Source: Atrichornis clamosus | Taxonomy: Eukaryota; Chordata; Aves; Passeriformes; Menuridae | NCBI GenBank assembly: GCA_013400975.1 | Contig: WBMZ01011568.1 | Coordinates: forward strand, 26,930 to 90,929 | Direction: 5' to 3' | DNA length: 64,000 bases | In this document: positions 1-12,311 of the stretch, piece after piece | Position numbering within the stretch: position 1 is the first letter of the stretch | Layout of the letters: each line of letters opens with the position of its first letter | Translations under genes and position numbers: made by a program | The notes under the pieces: model-generated | Seen by the model: only the letters and a program-made list of their open reading frames with translations | Databases searched by the model: none | Told to the model about the DNA's origin: nothing

Positions 1-397
1 CGCTGGGATAATTGCAGTGCAGCCCAGGGCACAATCCACCAGAGTTTCTCTCACTGTGGTGCCTGGTTGAGGTTTGTTTATGTGGCATCCTGCAGCGCAG
101 ACTTTTTTGTTTCAGGCAGGTGGTGTGGAACAGAATTGTTCTGTTGAGCCCTTACCTGTCTCATGCATCCTAATAAATGGAGGATGCTGGTTTGGAAGTT
201 TGCTGCCACCTTAAGGTAGAAACTATAATATTGCTGGCATCTAAACTTGGAGAAAACCACTGTAACATGACAGGGATGTTCTCTGGGAGACACTTGTGGG
301 CTCACTGTGGGGGCAGCACAAGGCGAGCTGGGGCTGCTGCAGGATGAGGGGGGTGCAGCACTCTGACCATGCAAAACACCTCTCTGCTTTCTTGCAG
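1..397 (+). other. GAD2 intron, 3' end only
   Basis: Intron sequence upstream of the first visible GAD2 exon. It ends in a pyrimidine tract and cag acceptor. No homology to the expected preceding GAD2 exon and no repeat were recognised. Confidence 0.8.
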
Positions 398-514
398 GGA
401 TTTGTTCCTTTTCTGGTGAGTGCCACAGCTGGGACAACAGTGTACGGGGCGTTTGATCCTCTCATAGCTATTGCAGACATCTGCAAGAAATACAAAATCT
501 GGATGCACGTGGAT
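398..514 (+). CDS. GAD2: GAD2 exon encoding residues 326-364 (PLP domain, ends at HVD)
   Basis: Acceptor tttcttgcag, then GGA TTT GTT; donor GTAAGT follows GAT at 514. It translates from [12 protein letters not shown] to YKIWMHVD, 39 residues with phase 0 at both ends. The final Asp (364) is the residue that pairs with the pyridine nitrogen of PLP in this fold. The preceding exon, expected to end in a lysine-rich linker, is not found in bases 1-397, so it is outside the window. Confidence 0.96.
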
Positions 515-3500
515 GTAAGTCCCATCATACATGGAGGGCTGGATTACGAGATGTATTAACATTAATTTATTCATTTTGGACAGTGTCATCTTGTACAAAA
601 CCTATTGTATTTGGTTTCTGTAATTAAGTCTAACATCTAACCACTGACTTCCCACTCCTCTGGAAGGCTCAGGTCAGAGGGATGTTTCAGAAGCTGTGAC
701 TGTAGCTGTCCTTCTAGCAGCTGGGACGCTGAAGATGACCTAGTTTGAGTGCTTTTGGCTTTCAGCTTTATCTTTAAATGCCACTAGTAAAGAAATACAT
801 AAGAACCATACTGAGCACTGGCTCAGCTTCTACAGCAGCTGCAAAATAAATACATAAGGAAAAAGCTACATTTGTCTGGAATAAAGTACTGCAAATTGCT
901 GATCAGGTTAATGCAAGTGCTAGGGAAATTTATCAGATTGGCTTCTTAGCTTTGTCGAGGTTCTTGCCAAGAAATCTTTCTGAAGGATCATCTTTCAGCC
1001 CTAGAATATCTTCTGTGTCATTTTTGCAAATCCTTTCTCCAAAAAGACTTGGTAATTAACTTCCCATAGGTCTGGGTGTCTTGCTTTGGGATTACTGTGT
1101 CAGCTAAAATCAGTCCAATTCAAAGGAAGAATTTGTATTTACTTTAAATACTTCCCAGCCGCATGAAACACCTGCTTGTCCCAGATCTCTCTGAGGAAAG
1201 CAAATGAGTAGAGGGCAAGCAGTAGTGGCTCCAAAATATGATGAAAACTCCCCAGGGCAGCTGAGATCCCGGGCTGGTTTGTTATCGTCACTTAGTCACT
1301 ATCAGAAAAGGCAGCTGGCCCAGGAGCAGCATTGCAAGTCGTTAATTAGAGCATGGGGCGACTCGATGTGCCGGTGTCAGAGGAGGGGACGAGTGAGGGG
1401 TTTGCAGATGATGAGGGTGAGTGCCTGGATTGTCAGCTATTACGTGCTGCTTCGAAGCTATGGGTAGAAAATTGTTAGCACAGCTAATGCCTTAGGCTCC
1501 ATCTGCCTGGTCATTTTGGAATGTGCCACATCAACAAAAAAAAAAGGGGGTCCCAACTGATGGGAACGCACAGATGTCGTCACGGAGGGAAGCAGAGTGT
1601 TCATTAAGATAATGTGCCTTGCCTTCCAGGGAGCATGGGGTGGTGGGCTCCTGATGTCGAGGAAACACAAATGGAAGTTAAATGGCGTTGAAAGGTATGA
1701 TTTATTAGTATTAATAAAAGACATTTATTAACTGCATTTTAGCATGCCTGTGATTACCATAGCAATGCCTGTAAAAATTAAGAATCAATGTTATCTCGAA
1801 GATATAGTAGGGAGAAATCATGCAAACTGTCCTTCCATTTGAAGCAGCACTGCTAAGTGGCTTCGTTCTACAGTAGTATGGCAATTTGTTTTGGAGTACA
1901 AACAGCAGACATTTCATGTTTGTTTTTCTGTTCTTTCTACCATACATTCACGGGTCTAGAGTAGTTTCTGTAGCATTCTCGGATTCAGTGTCCAACATGA
2001 ATTAGCAATTGCATTTCTCTAAGAAGTGAATCTTGGAGGTCTTGTACACTGAAGTCTTAAGCATAAAATGTGGATGCACCTGCAGTTTGAACAGATGTCC
2101 TGCTCTGTCACTTCTGGAGAGAATAGCTCTTTCCAGGCAGTGTTTATGATGTCTTCTCAGTAAATCTGTGCCTGGATACATATACAGTTGTAGTCATGAG
2201 CTCATAAACATTGCAGAGACATGCACATGAACATTAATGCTAGTCTAGGCTGGAAAGACTGAGCTTAAACTTAAAAACTACTGCTTACTCAGAAACTTTT
2301 TGTTAAGCTGTGGAAATCCTTTCCATAGGATGTTAAGATTTAACTGCATTCAAGGAAAGACAAAAACCATTCAGGATTTCCATGAGCCACAAATGAGTGG
2401 AAGCTTGGAGAGTATTTAGAGAAAGTTCATATGTGTTGCCCTGTTTTGTATTGTGCCAGTCACCTATTTAGTTCACTTTCTAGAGGTAGTATACTGGGCT
2501 AGATGGAGTCACTCTTGCCTTTGTGTATTTCCTGAAACTCACGGTATTTGAAAGTAAATCATTACAGCCTTCCACCTTCTTTATCGTTAAATCAAATTGC
2601 TGTTCCGTGCCAATTAAAATTATAAACAACTTCCTCATCCTGTTCTGGGAGATTAGGAGGATACCTTGATTCAGTTCCTTTCTCATGCATCTCACATGCA
2701 AAATTTGGAAAGCAGCCAGTGGTTCTGTGAGTTTGATTTAGTTAGACTGTCTACAGCACTCCAAACTATCATGCATTAAAAGGACCTATATCAAAATGTC
2801 GAGCAAGTTAGAAAAATCTACCTTGTTGCCTCTAAGGACAGACTGTGAGACAAAGGGTTTGCCTCCCAAATTGCTGTCCAAATTGTGCTGGAATGAGAAG
2901 TTCAGGTTAAATCTATTTTGGAGCATTTTCCAAATAATATGCTTTAGATCCAGAATTCCAATGGATTTTATTAAGTGCTTTGATAAGCACCATCCCAATA
3001 TGTTTGGCAATGAATTCAGGAAACTTATTTCAAACGCTGTTCCTCTGCTTGCTGGACACAGTGACTCATTTCAGTTTGTCCAGGTCTTAGATGTGGGAAC
3101 CTTTAGAACAGACCTTTCATGGGCATTCCTGTTTCATGGTAGATAGTTGAGTCATGACAGGTCTGTATTGAAGAGAACTGAAGCTGGTATTTGTGTTTGA
3201 TAGGAAAGAAAGGTACAAGGAGGGAGCATTAACTGGAGCACACTGTGCTCTGAGTACTCACATCCTCCTGGTAACAGTCAGTCCAGCATTAATACTCCTG
3301 TCACAGGCAGGAGGAGTTGCAGGACTAGCCTTACTGTGCCCTCCAGTCCCCACAGGGCAGATTTCAAGCTGCCCAAAGGCGCCCTGAAGGAATCATGTGC
3401 CCCAGTGTGTGGAGCAGATAGGTCTGGCTACCATCAGGAGTTCCAGCCTGGTGTCCCGCGTCCAAAGGCTCAAGCATGGGGTGGCAGCTACAGGAGAAAA

Positions 3501-6500
3501 GCATGTGTGCAGTGAACGAGTGCTCCCACAGAGGGTTTGAGCATCCTTCCTGTGGCTGTGGCTGTGGCTGTGGCTGTGGCTGTGGCTGGTCAGTGATTGC
3601 ACCTCAGTCTGTGTTTAATGACGGCTGAGGACCAAATTCTGCCAGTCGTGAATCTCTCCTGTCATCCATTTGAAATCTCTAATGGAAGAATATTCCTTTT
3701 TTTTTTTCCTATCTTTTACCCACAGCCAAAAAATCACATAAGTACTTGGTGCTCATTTACTTGGGCAAACCTGAGATGGTTTTAGAAAACGTCTGTGGAT
3801 TCTTGTACATTTTTTTACTTCGTTGTTTGTCTCGGTCAGCAATTTCTTCAAGCAGCATACTGATGACAGAAGACCAAAATAACTGATAACAAGTGAAAAA
3901 TGGTGGATTTTTATTTTACATAATCAGGGTTTTTTCTGTTTGCAGTTGGTATGTAGCTGAGTAAATAAGTCACCATAGTGTAAATTGAAAATTTTAGACA
4001 GATAATTCATGTCAGGCTGTTGTCAGTAAGTATTCCTTTTGCTTGAGAAAACCCATACCAGCATTATTACTTAGAGGTCTCTTAAAGAATTTCCCTCTGA
4101 TTTGCACAGACACAAATAAAATTTAAAAGTATCATATCAAGGGAAATTCATAGACCTGAATGGATGTTCAGAATCATTAGCTTTGGTGATGTAATCACAT
4201 GACTGACTGAGCTGATAAAAAGCAGCCAAATACTCAAAAAGCCAAGCCAAATGGCCAGATGTTGCCTGTGGAAGACTGTTCCCTACAGATTTTTTATCAG
4301 GCACTTGAACAGTCCCATTTAAAAAGCAAAGAAGAAAGGACAGAAGTACTGCCTGATGTCCATGTGAATTTTGAAGTTGCTTGTTTTGGAGGAGTGGGAG
4401 CAATTTGGCAGGATGTGCATAAACCTGTAGCACTGTCTCCTAGTCCTACAAAGGGAAACACTGCCTTCTAACGTGGTCACCCCTCTTCACATCAGTGTTA
4501 CCGCGTGTCCTGGGTCCTTTAAGTTTTCACATGCCTCAGTTGACTGATTTACGCCAATTTTTACCATCAAAATACAAATCACTGCACTAGATGAAATAAC
4601 ATGCACTATGCATCCTTGACAGCCTGCCATATAGGATGGAAATCTGTACATTTATCAGCTAATCATCATATGTAATAATAGTCATTATAAGATAGCCGGT
4701 CAAGCATAACTTTAAATTAAAATCATAAACTGGACAATGTTCCATTCAGCCCTCACCACAGTACCAGCTGCCTCTTCTCTAGGCTGTATTGTGTCAGCAC
4801 TCTGTTTGTTTACAATGCATGTATCCTGAAGGGAAGTAGGATCAGACTCCTTTCTGGCAAGGTGGATCAGTTCTGTGCTTATTACCGTGGTTGTGTGAAA
4901 TGCTGCAGCCAAGCAAAAAGTAAGGAGCTATGAAAATTTGCCATCGTCAGAGCAACAAGAAAAATTTATTTGGGCCACGTTTGTCAAGTTACTCAGAGAC
5001 TTAGTGATACCTAGAAGTATTTAAAGGAATTTTTTAAAACGCCTGTGTGAGCTCCTTACTAAAATCTTGCTGGAACTGGAATCAGAGGGAGGCAAATCTG
5101 CTAGTTTGCCAGCTTCCTATCTGCATCTTTAATCAGCTGTGTGATTTTTAGAAAGTTCATCAGTCAAGTGGGTGTTTTTAGGAAGTTTTCCCTATGTTTG
5201 TAAAGTATAGATGACTCCCCAGAAAGTTTAACACTGATGAAGTTTAGTGGATAGCAATTATCCTGTGGTAAATTGCCAGGATTGTCATCCAAAAGCCAAG
5301 TGGAGTGGATTAGTTCCCCTGTGAAGGCATTGCTTTCCTAATATCAGCCATGATTATTTTCAGCTTTGCTTGCTCAGAAAAAGAAAGAAGTGCTCATTGC
5401 TACATGTTAATTATTATTCTCATCATTTCTAAATGCCTCTGTGGTTTCATCACATAGTACAATGTCTGAGTTTCATGTGGTTTGCTGTCCCAGGGCTAAC
5501 TCAGTGACCTGGAACCCTCACAAGATGATGGGCGTCCCACTGCAGTGTTCAGCTCTGCTAGTAAGAGAAGAGGTATGTCACAATATATGTGCTGCTCTGC
5601 TCCTTTCTGGCATTTTGCTTCTGAAAATCCTGGATATTTTTTTCATAACTGTGTCATAGCTAATATTTGCTAATGTGATGAGGATTATAAAGGGAACTGA
5701 GAAATAGACCTCTAGTTACATGCTCAGGCTGTGACTGCAGAAGGAATTAAAGCAGATGTCTAGCAGAAATGAGCCAGTTAAGGGCAATATCTTTACAGAG
5801 TTTTGTGACTTTCCATTCAGAATGTCCATGGTTAAGTTGTGGGTGCATAACTGTAACCCCACTAGTTGCTGTGTAGCATAAGATGTAGCTGTAGGCAAAC
5901 TCTGGTCCTCTTGGGATGAATGGCATGGTTTACATGCAGCACAACATTTGGTCCAGAGTCGAGGCATCATTACACTTTCTAGACTTCTATGATATTCCTA
6001 CCCAGCTTTGATCTATATATCCACTTGAGGGCACAGGGAAGTGAAAATGGAACACTAAGTGCACTCGGAATAAAAAGTAGACGTTTCATTTAGTGCTAGA
6101 ATTTGAATTACCCTTCAAGCCTGTAATTTTCATATAACCATCAGTTACTGGGACAGCTGCTGTACAGCCACCACTTAATAGACCAGCTATCAAAAAGCTG
6201 GTTGCTGTTTTGCTAACAGCTGTACAACAGATTGTATACAAAGTGATTGCACTTAGGAAGAGAGAAACTGGCTTTTATTTGCCCTCTGGGTCAGTTCCCC
6301 AAGATAAATCCTGCCCGGCTGAAGTCAGTACCATCCTTGACTTCTAGTGAGAACAGATGGCTCAGATTAGGAGAAAGTCAATTTTTTCCCCCTCTCATTT
6401 TGTTATCTCAGTTTTGAGTTACACATAAAGATTAGACTTGATGATAAACAGCCATGTTATGATTCTTCTTGGACTGGAAATTGCTGTTTTAGGCAACAGC

Positions 6501-9500
6501 CCTAAGGTATACCATAAACTTGGTTGAGCTCTTAACTAGAGCCAGAACATGGCTCTCTGCATTTTACTTAAAAAGCTAAAGAGGAAACCCCATGCTTTCA
6601 TGAGCCAGGTTTCCTCACCTTGTTGGCTTCTGTCCCTCCCACAAAGCTGCCTTTTGGAATGATACGTTGCAACCCAGAAATAGCTCTAGCTGGCTTTTTA
6701 AAGGCCATATGCTCTTCTGTCTGTTCAAAGCTTTCTATACTGCTTTAGCATCCAGTCTTCAGCTGAGGGCTTTGCAAAAAAGAACTGTTCCTACAAATAA
6801 AACAATAAAAATCAGAATTTTAAAGACCAAAGCAATTGAAAAGTGCCATGATATTATTTAGATTAGTCACCAAATTGTCTTGGTCTGACTCAGAAAAGAT
6901 GCCTTCAATGGAAAGGAGGAAAAGGAACCAGAACAAAGAATAAAAATCAAGATCCAAAAATTAACGTAAGCATACTGATGCTGGGAAGCACAATGTCCAG
7001 CTTTTTTAAAAAACACCTTGGATCTAGGAGTGTATTAACACATTACTGAATCAGGTAGGTACCAAGGTGCCTTGGGCATTGAAAGGGATTAGTCTACACG
7101 GAAGTCTAGTTTTGTCCTTTTTTTGATCTTCCTTTTGCACTTGGACACATACTCCACTGAACTTGGGTGTTTGTAATTTCTCACCCCAAATAACCCTCAA
7201 AGCAGTAGTCACATCTGTGCTGACATCACTGTGCTTGTGTCTTTGTGTCTCTAAGGGACTGATGCAGAGTTGCAATCAAATGCATGCTTCCTACCTCTTT
7301 CAACAAGACAAGCACTACGACCTGTCTTACGACACGGGAGACAAGGCTTTGCAGTGTGGACGGCACGTTGATGTCTTCAAGCTGTGGCTGATGTGGAGGG
7401 CAAAGGTAGGACTGCCTGCTGCACATTTGGTTGCATTAAAATAATGCACACCAGATACACTTGGTTTGGGGGTTTTTTTTCTCTGTAATCATAATTTTAG
7501 AAAATATCTGACCTGAATTTCGCATATATAACATGAAAGAAAGAACATTATTATTTTCTCGAGGTTTTATACTTTTAACAATGGAGCTTCAAAGCAGCAC
7601 ACATGATTTTGAAACTTGAACTGTACAGCTTTGCATAGCATTTGCTTTGTGTAACTGTAGGAGTCTAACGGCATAAATCATACACCTAGGAATGTTGTTA
7701 CAAAGATTTCTGGAAATAAAAAGATGTTTTAATGATATTCAGAAATTAAACATGGCAAATCAAGACTGGAATACCTAGTTTCATTGAATGCAGTAGATGT
7801 GAAGTCATCTTTTGAAGGAGCAGAGAAAAACTCATCAAAAACTCTTCGCTGGGAAGTCTGTAAACACCAGCTCTAATGATTAATTTATCTGTATTGCTAA
7901 ATAAGTTCTTGCGTGTATTTATCCAATCTGTTATGTCAGGTTGCCTAAGGTTTGTTCAGAGGAGATGACATCACTATTTTCATTTCCAGAAAGCCTTAAA
8001 AGATCTTCATGTGCTCTATTAAACCTCTGAGGAGGTGTGGGAGTCTCTAAAGGAGGATGCAATAGCTGTTGTGCGAGCTGGGGTCTGCAGAGTGGCAGGC
8101 AATTTTAGCCACATGTCTCTCTTTTACTCCAAGCCTTTCTCCCGAGGCTAGCTCTGCTCTGTTTTGAAATCTCTATACACAGAGGGATAATGACATGGGC
8201 TTTTAAGTCAGTGCTGCAGTGCCAGAACAGATTTAGCAGGGACATGCATCCATTACTCAGAGACATTTCTTCTAAAGCCCATTTTTTCAATATACCTTGT
8301 ACTGCTTTTTCTCTTCTCACACCCTGCTTGTAATATTAACATTACAAAATAGGATGTGTGTTTCTTAAAGAGTTTATCTATTCCAGCTGTTTATTCCCCT
8401 TCCTCCCTCTTGAGGCTGAGTCCTTTGTTTGAGGCATCACAGTTGGTGATTGCAGGAACAATTATGATGTCACAGAGAGGATAATGACTTCTGCTAGAGA
8501 AGAAAAAGCAGGCTTTTCTGCGGCTCTTAAAAACACAGCTTCTGAGTTTATACGGTGTCTGTTAGAAAAGAAGAGAGAAAAACACTACAGAAGCAGGGCA
8601 GTATCTAAACAAAGTGTGCATTTTCACAGTCTTCAGACTGGACCCTGAAAATGTGCTTAACTAAAAAAGAAAAAACTATTCTTGGAAAGGCCCCAAGCAC
8701 ATAATCTCTGGAAGATTAAAATCCCTTATTCTGAAAATAGCAGGAGATTCCCCATGTGTGGAACTCAACATCTTCTGAAGACCCTCCTCTGTGCCAGTCC
8801 AAGCTCTCCAAAACCATCCTCAGCCTCTCTGCAAAATCTGCCAAGGGCACCCTTTGTCAGAAGTGCTATTCAGAAGTGCTATTAGCCAAATATTCCTGAG
8901 AACTAAACAAGTGCCTGATGTGTATTTTGCAGAGTTGTCTGTAGGGGTGTCAGTGGCAAGAGCTAGAGACAAATGAGCTCTGCTTAGCAAAGTGCCTTTC
9001 ATCACATAGAATCAGATCCTTAATTGATCTCACAGAGACTTCTGAGAGGTGACTTGTGCTGATGTCTTGGCAAGTATTGCATGGTCCTTTTGCTGTTTCA
9101 ATTCATAGGACAGATACTTACGTAACTTCTTTTCTTCATCTCTCTGTAAAGGGAACCACAGGATTTGAAGCACAAATTGATAAGTGCTTGGAACTTGCTG
9201 AATACTTATACAATAAAATAAAGAACAGAGAAGGCTATGAAATGGTGTTTGATGGAAAGGTATGTAGTGCAACTTCTTTCTCTCAGTTGCAACAGTGTTT
9301 GCCTTCGGTATCCATTGGGATGCTACCAACAGGTCAAATCAAACAGCATGAGACAAAGCAGGGACCCTTGTAACAAAACCAGTTCCTCTCTTCCTCACAG
9401 GATCCAGAGACAAGGCAGAGGCAGCTGTGTTCAGTTTGCTCACTTTGACCGTGCTGAAACAAAACCACTGGTATCTCAGCCTAACACAGCACACACGCAC

Positions 9501-11786
9501 AAGCTCTTACGTAATAAAAACAAATTGCAGTTTCTCAAAAGCAGGGTCTGTTAAGAGTGGGAATTACAGTGCCCCACACAGCTCTGAAAGGACAGTTGTG
9601 CAGAGTGGTTTTATCAGCATTTCCAGGTGGGCAGTCACAGGGGAACTGGGGTACGCTGGAGTGACCTGGAGGGACCATCTGCACTGCAGTCCCTGCTGTG
9701 ATGGGGTGCAGCACAGCAAGGCAGGGGCTGGTGTTGCTTGGGAGCCCAGCTGGCTGAGGGGGCAGAGGTAGCACCACCATCTGGGGCGCAGATATCTCTA
9801 GGCATGTTATTTTTGTGGAGGGAGTCTGACTGAGACGGGAGCCCTGGCTGCCAGGGGCTCGTCTGGAGCAGTGTCCAGGGCAAGGCAGTGCAGCCTGGGT
9901 TGGGTGGCTGTGCCCCTGAACAGCACTGGACTGTGCCATGTTCAGCCATCACTTTGTGGGCAGCCTCTCCTGCCAGGATGGTTGGGGCAGGTAGAGACCT
10001 CTGTTAGAAAGTTAGCTGGTGTTTTGCCTGTAAAAGAGAAGAAGGATAAACATCACTATGTTTCTTCAGAGATTACAGGCTCATATCCACATGCCACTAT
10101 GGAACTTATTTCCCCCACCTCATGCATCATCACTGAACTTGGTCCGGTAGGTCCGATGATGAGTAAAGGAACTGTCAGCAGGAGCAGTTGCTGTAACACA
10201 CATTTAGCATCCAGCAAAGAGGAACACAGCAAGGCAGGCAAACCATTGGGAGATTACAGAAATGCACAAAATGTCGACTAGTTCTGACTTTATGCCTTTC
10301 TGCTTAGTGCTCCCATAGATGTTAAACAAGATAAGACACTGTGGTGCATGCATATTAATACAGCAGCTATCTGAATCAAATTGAGAAGTAATAAATTTCA
10401 TTAAATGTAAGAAAATCTCAGACTGTCTTATGCACCACCTGTGGCTCCTGTTTACAGAATCAGATTCTGTATTATTCTGTCATGTACTAAAAGTAATGAC
10501 ATGGTCCTCACCTCTAAATTATCTGTAATAGACTCTTGCCTTAGCCACACGATCCCTTCAGCCCCTGGAGGGGACAGGATCTGCAAAATCTAAATGCTTC
10601 TCAGAAAGGCATAAATATATTTGCCCAGCTGGATGATATGTTTCTGCATCTGACACCGTGGGAATAAATTGCTTAAAATTATCTTTTCTGCATTAATAAT
10701 GATGATGACTCTCAGTGGACCACAATAATGAAAACCATTGACTACTGTCACAATATGATGTATGACAGGGAGGGAAGGCATGAACTTAATTGCAATTGAG
10801 ATATTATGAGCATTTCTTACAAGGTAAACCATTATTGTTCTGTGTTTAGCCTCAGCACACAAATGTCTGCTTCTGGTATATCCCTCCCAGCTTGCGTGGT
10901 ATGGAAGACAACGAAGAGAGAACGAGCCGCCTGATGAAGGTGAGCAGTGTCCTCCGGGGTATCCTGCAGTGAGCACTGAAACCTTTGCAGGCAGGCAATC
11001 CCCAAAAGGATCTCCCAGGGCACAGGGCAAGGTCACCTCGTGATGTTGTGGCAGGGGACACCTCCACGGTTGTTTTACTGCAGGTTGTTCTGGCACTGCC
11101 TTGCCCTGGTCCCGCGGTGTGGTGTCGCCTGGGTTTGCCTGGTCCCTAGAGCACGTATTTGCTCCGTGTGTATTTACTGGAGCTGCTGGGAACTGCAGTC
11201 ACCAGACCCAGCAAGTGCAGCCAAAGCTCAGTAATGCTACAGCGCTCTGGCAGAGGAAAGCAATTGTAATCATGTTTTGAACAGTACAAAACACAGCTAC
11301 TGTGTCTCTGTCAGCAATACTGAGGAAGTAGCAGAGGGAAATTTCCGCAGTCATTTTAAGAGCAGGATGAAGGAACAGGAGAAACTGAATGTCTTTTCAG
11401 TGAGACATCTATTCCTTAGTGGAGGTTAATGTTTTTATTAATATTGGATGTAATTTCATTTCAGCTGCTGGTACCCTCTATCTCCTAGAAAAAAAGAAAG
11501 TATACTCTGTTTTAATAATAATGAGGATGATGATAATAATGAAAGTAATGATAATAATTACAATAATAATAGTCACCTTTATCATCATCCCCTGCTTTTT
11601 GTTACTCTGCAGGTGGCACCAGTGATAAAAGCCAGGATGATGGAGTATGGCACAACCATGGTGAGCTATCAGCCCCTGGGAGACAAAGTGAACTTCTTCC
11701 GGATGGTCATCTCCAACCCTGCAGCAACTCACCAAGACATTGATTTCCTGATTGATGAAATAGAGCGCCTGGGACAAGATTTATAA
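398..11786 (+). CDS. GAD2: GAD2 (glutamate decarboxylase 65), C-terminal half, seven exons, 5' end outside window
   Basis: PLP-dependent enzyme that converts L-glutamate to GABA and CO2; GAD65 is the membrane- and synaptic-vesicle-associated isoform of inhibitory neurons. Coding exons are join(398..514, 1630..1694, 5494..5572, 7256..7405, 9152..9259, 10850..10939, 11613..11786). Phases match at every junction and all introns are GT-AG. The 783 nt give 260 residues plus TAA, matching residues 326-585 of the 585-residue family protein. Visible active-site elements are the HVD aspartate (364), the NPHK lysine that forms the PLP Schiff base (396) and the catalytic-loop ASYLF tyrosine (425). The C-terminus ends ERLGQDL, as in vertebrate GAD65. 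GAD65 is preferred over the paralogue GAD67 because of wording such as [10 protein letters not shown] and KYKIWMHVD. The N-terminal exons (palmitoylation region, start of the PLP domain) lie upstream of base 1. The gene is convergent with the minus-strand gene at 50-64 kb. Confidence 0.97.
1630..1694 (+). CDS. GAD2: GAD2 exon encoding residues 365-386 ([18 protein letters not shown]..)
   Basis: A 65-nt exon after the acceptor gccttccag, with donor AG|GTATGA. It enters in phase 0 and leaves in phase 2. It reads [21 protein letters not shown] plus a split Arg. The first residue is Gly (GGA), where vertebrate GADs that I recall have Ala (DAAWGGG). The neighbouring Ala366 that packs on PLP is kept. 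The exon is too short to stand out as an ORF and was found by searching for the expected peptide. Confidence 0.93.
2280..2530 (+). mobile_element. Degenerate ancient CR1-type LINE 3' fragment in a GAD2 intron
   Basis: The wording resembles the 3' untranslated end of old amniote CR1 LINEs: a gctgtggaaatcctttccat block around 2309, ttgccctgttttg near 2437, and tactgggctagatgga near 2490, in the same order and spacing as remembered CR1 consensus. It is strongly diverged and 5' truncated. No ORF is retained. Confidence 0.6.
3551..3588 (+). repeat. Hexanucleotide microsatellite (TGTGGC), about 6 copies
   Basis: Six perfect TGTGGC units followed by a partial one, in a GAD2 intron. The opposite strand reads as alternating Ser-His codons, which is a by-product and not coding evidence. 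Confidence 0.95.
5494..5572 (+). CDS. GAD2: GAD2 exon encoding residues 386-412, with the PLP-lysine motif
   Basis: Acceptor tgctgtcccag, 79 nt, donor GAG|GTATGT. The first base completes Arg386; the exon then reads [20 protein letters not shown] and ends LLVREE. The Lys of NPHK is residue 396, the internal-aldimine lysine shared by group II decarboxylases. It leaves in phase 0. Confidence 0.97.
7256..7405 (+). CDS. GAD2: GAD2 exon encoding residues 413-462, catalytic loop
   Basis: Acceptor gtgtctctaag, 150 nt (50 codons), donor AAG|GTAGGA, phase 0 at both ends. It begins [18 protein letters not shown] and ends KLWLMWRAK. It carries the catalytic loop; Tyr425 is the residue implicated in protonating the quinonoid intermediate. 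Human GAD65 has Asn where this bird has Ser417, a minor difference. Confidence 0.97.
9152..9259 (+). CDS. GAD2: GAD2 exon encoding residues 463-498
   Basis: Acceptor tctctgtaaag, 108 nt (36 codons), donor AAG|GTATGT, phase 0 at both ends. It begins [19 protein letters not shown] and ends EMVFDGK, the start of the C-terminal domain of the GAD dimer. GAD67-type spelling is absent, supporting GAD2. Confidence 0.96.
10850..10939 (+). CDS. GAD2: GAD2 exon encoding residues 499-528
   Basis: Acceptor ttctgtgtttag, 90 nt (30 codons), donor AAG|GTGAGC, phase 0 at both ends. It begins [17 protein letters not shown] and ends SRLMK. The [10 protein letters not shown] block is a signature of GAD C-terminal domains. 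The segment between ([11 protein letters not shown]) is the usual variable stretch. Confidence 0.96.
11514..11572 (+). repeat. AT-rich trinucleotide microsatellite (AAT/ATG type)
   Basis: Imperfect run of aat, atg and ata units within the last GAD2 intron, ending about 40 nt before the terminal exon and just upstream of its pyrimidine tract. Confidence 0.85.
11613..11786 (+). CDS. GAD2: GAD2 terminal coding exon, residues 529-585 and stop
   Basis: Acceptor gttactctgcag, 174 nt including TAA at 11784-11786. It begins [19 protein letters not shown] and ends [11 protein letters not shown]. This C-terminal domain holds well-known GAD65 conformational epitopes in humans. An AT-rich trinucleotide microsatellite lies just upstream of the acceptor pyrimidine tract. 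Confidence 0.97.
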   Translation: MAPVIKARMMEYGTTMVSYQPLGDKVNFFRMVISNPAATHQDIDFLIDEIERLGQDL

Positions 11787-12291
11787 TAACTGGGTATGAA
11801 AGTCAGTTCCTGGACCTCTAAGTAGACAATTAAGTTGTCACAAACTGTGCGAATGTATTTGTAGTTTGTTCCAAAGTAAATCTATTTCTATATTGTGGCG
11901 TTGGAGTAGAGTACAGTTTAAAATCAAGAAACATGGCTCCTTTAAAGTCCTTTCCTGAGTTTTAGAATGCCTCCTTAATAATTAGCTGCACAAAAAGCTT
12001 CATTGAAATAAATCAGGAAGAAGAGAAGATACTTAAAAATTTATCCCCAATTTTAACACAGTAATTACTTTTCAACTAAAAGCAATCAGACTGAATTATG
12101 TCAAAGCTGCCCAAAACTATGACAAAATCAAATTGGGGGAAGTGAGAGGGGTTGGTGAGATGCAGAATATACATGCTGTATGTTTAAAAGTGAAAGGATT
12201 TTGCCTTTTTCGTAGTATTAGAACAGAATTTCTAATTTACCTATAGCAACATTTCAAATGTATTTAAATAAGTATAGTTTTACAAAAGGAA

Positions 12292-12311
12292 ATATATATA
12301 TATATATATAA
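12292..12311 (+). repeat. (TA)n microsatellite in the GAD2 3' UTR
   Basis: About ten TA units followed by an A run. Confidence 0.9.

Noticed and set aside
3393..3602. Open frame with a Ser-His repeat tract
   Set aside because: It is the antisense reading of the TGTGGC microsatellite in a GAD2 intron.
10590..11096. 168-codon minus-strand open frame
   Set aside because: It runs antisense across a GAD2 exon and its flanks; no family resemblance.
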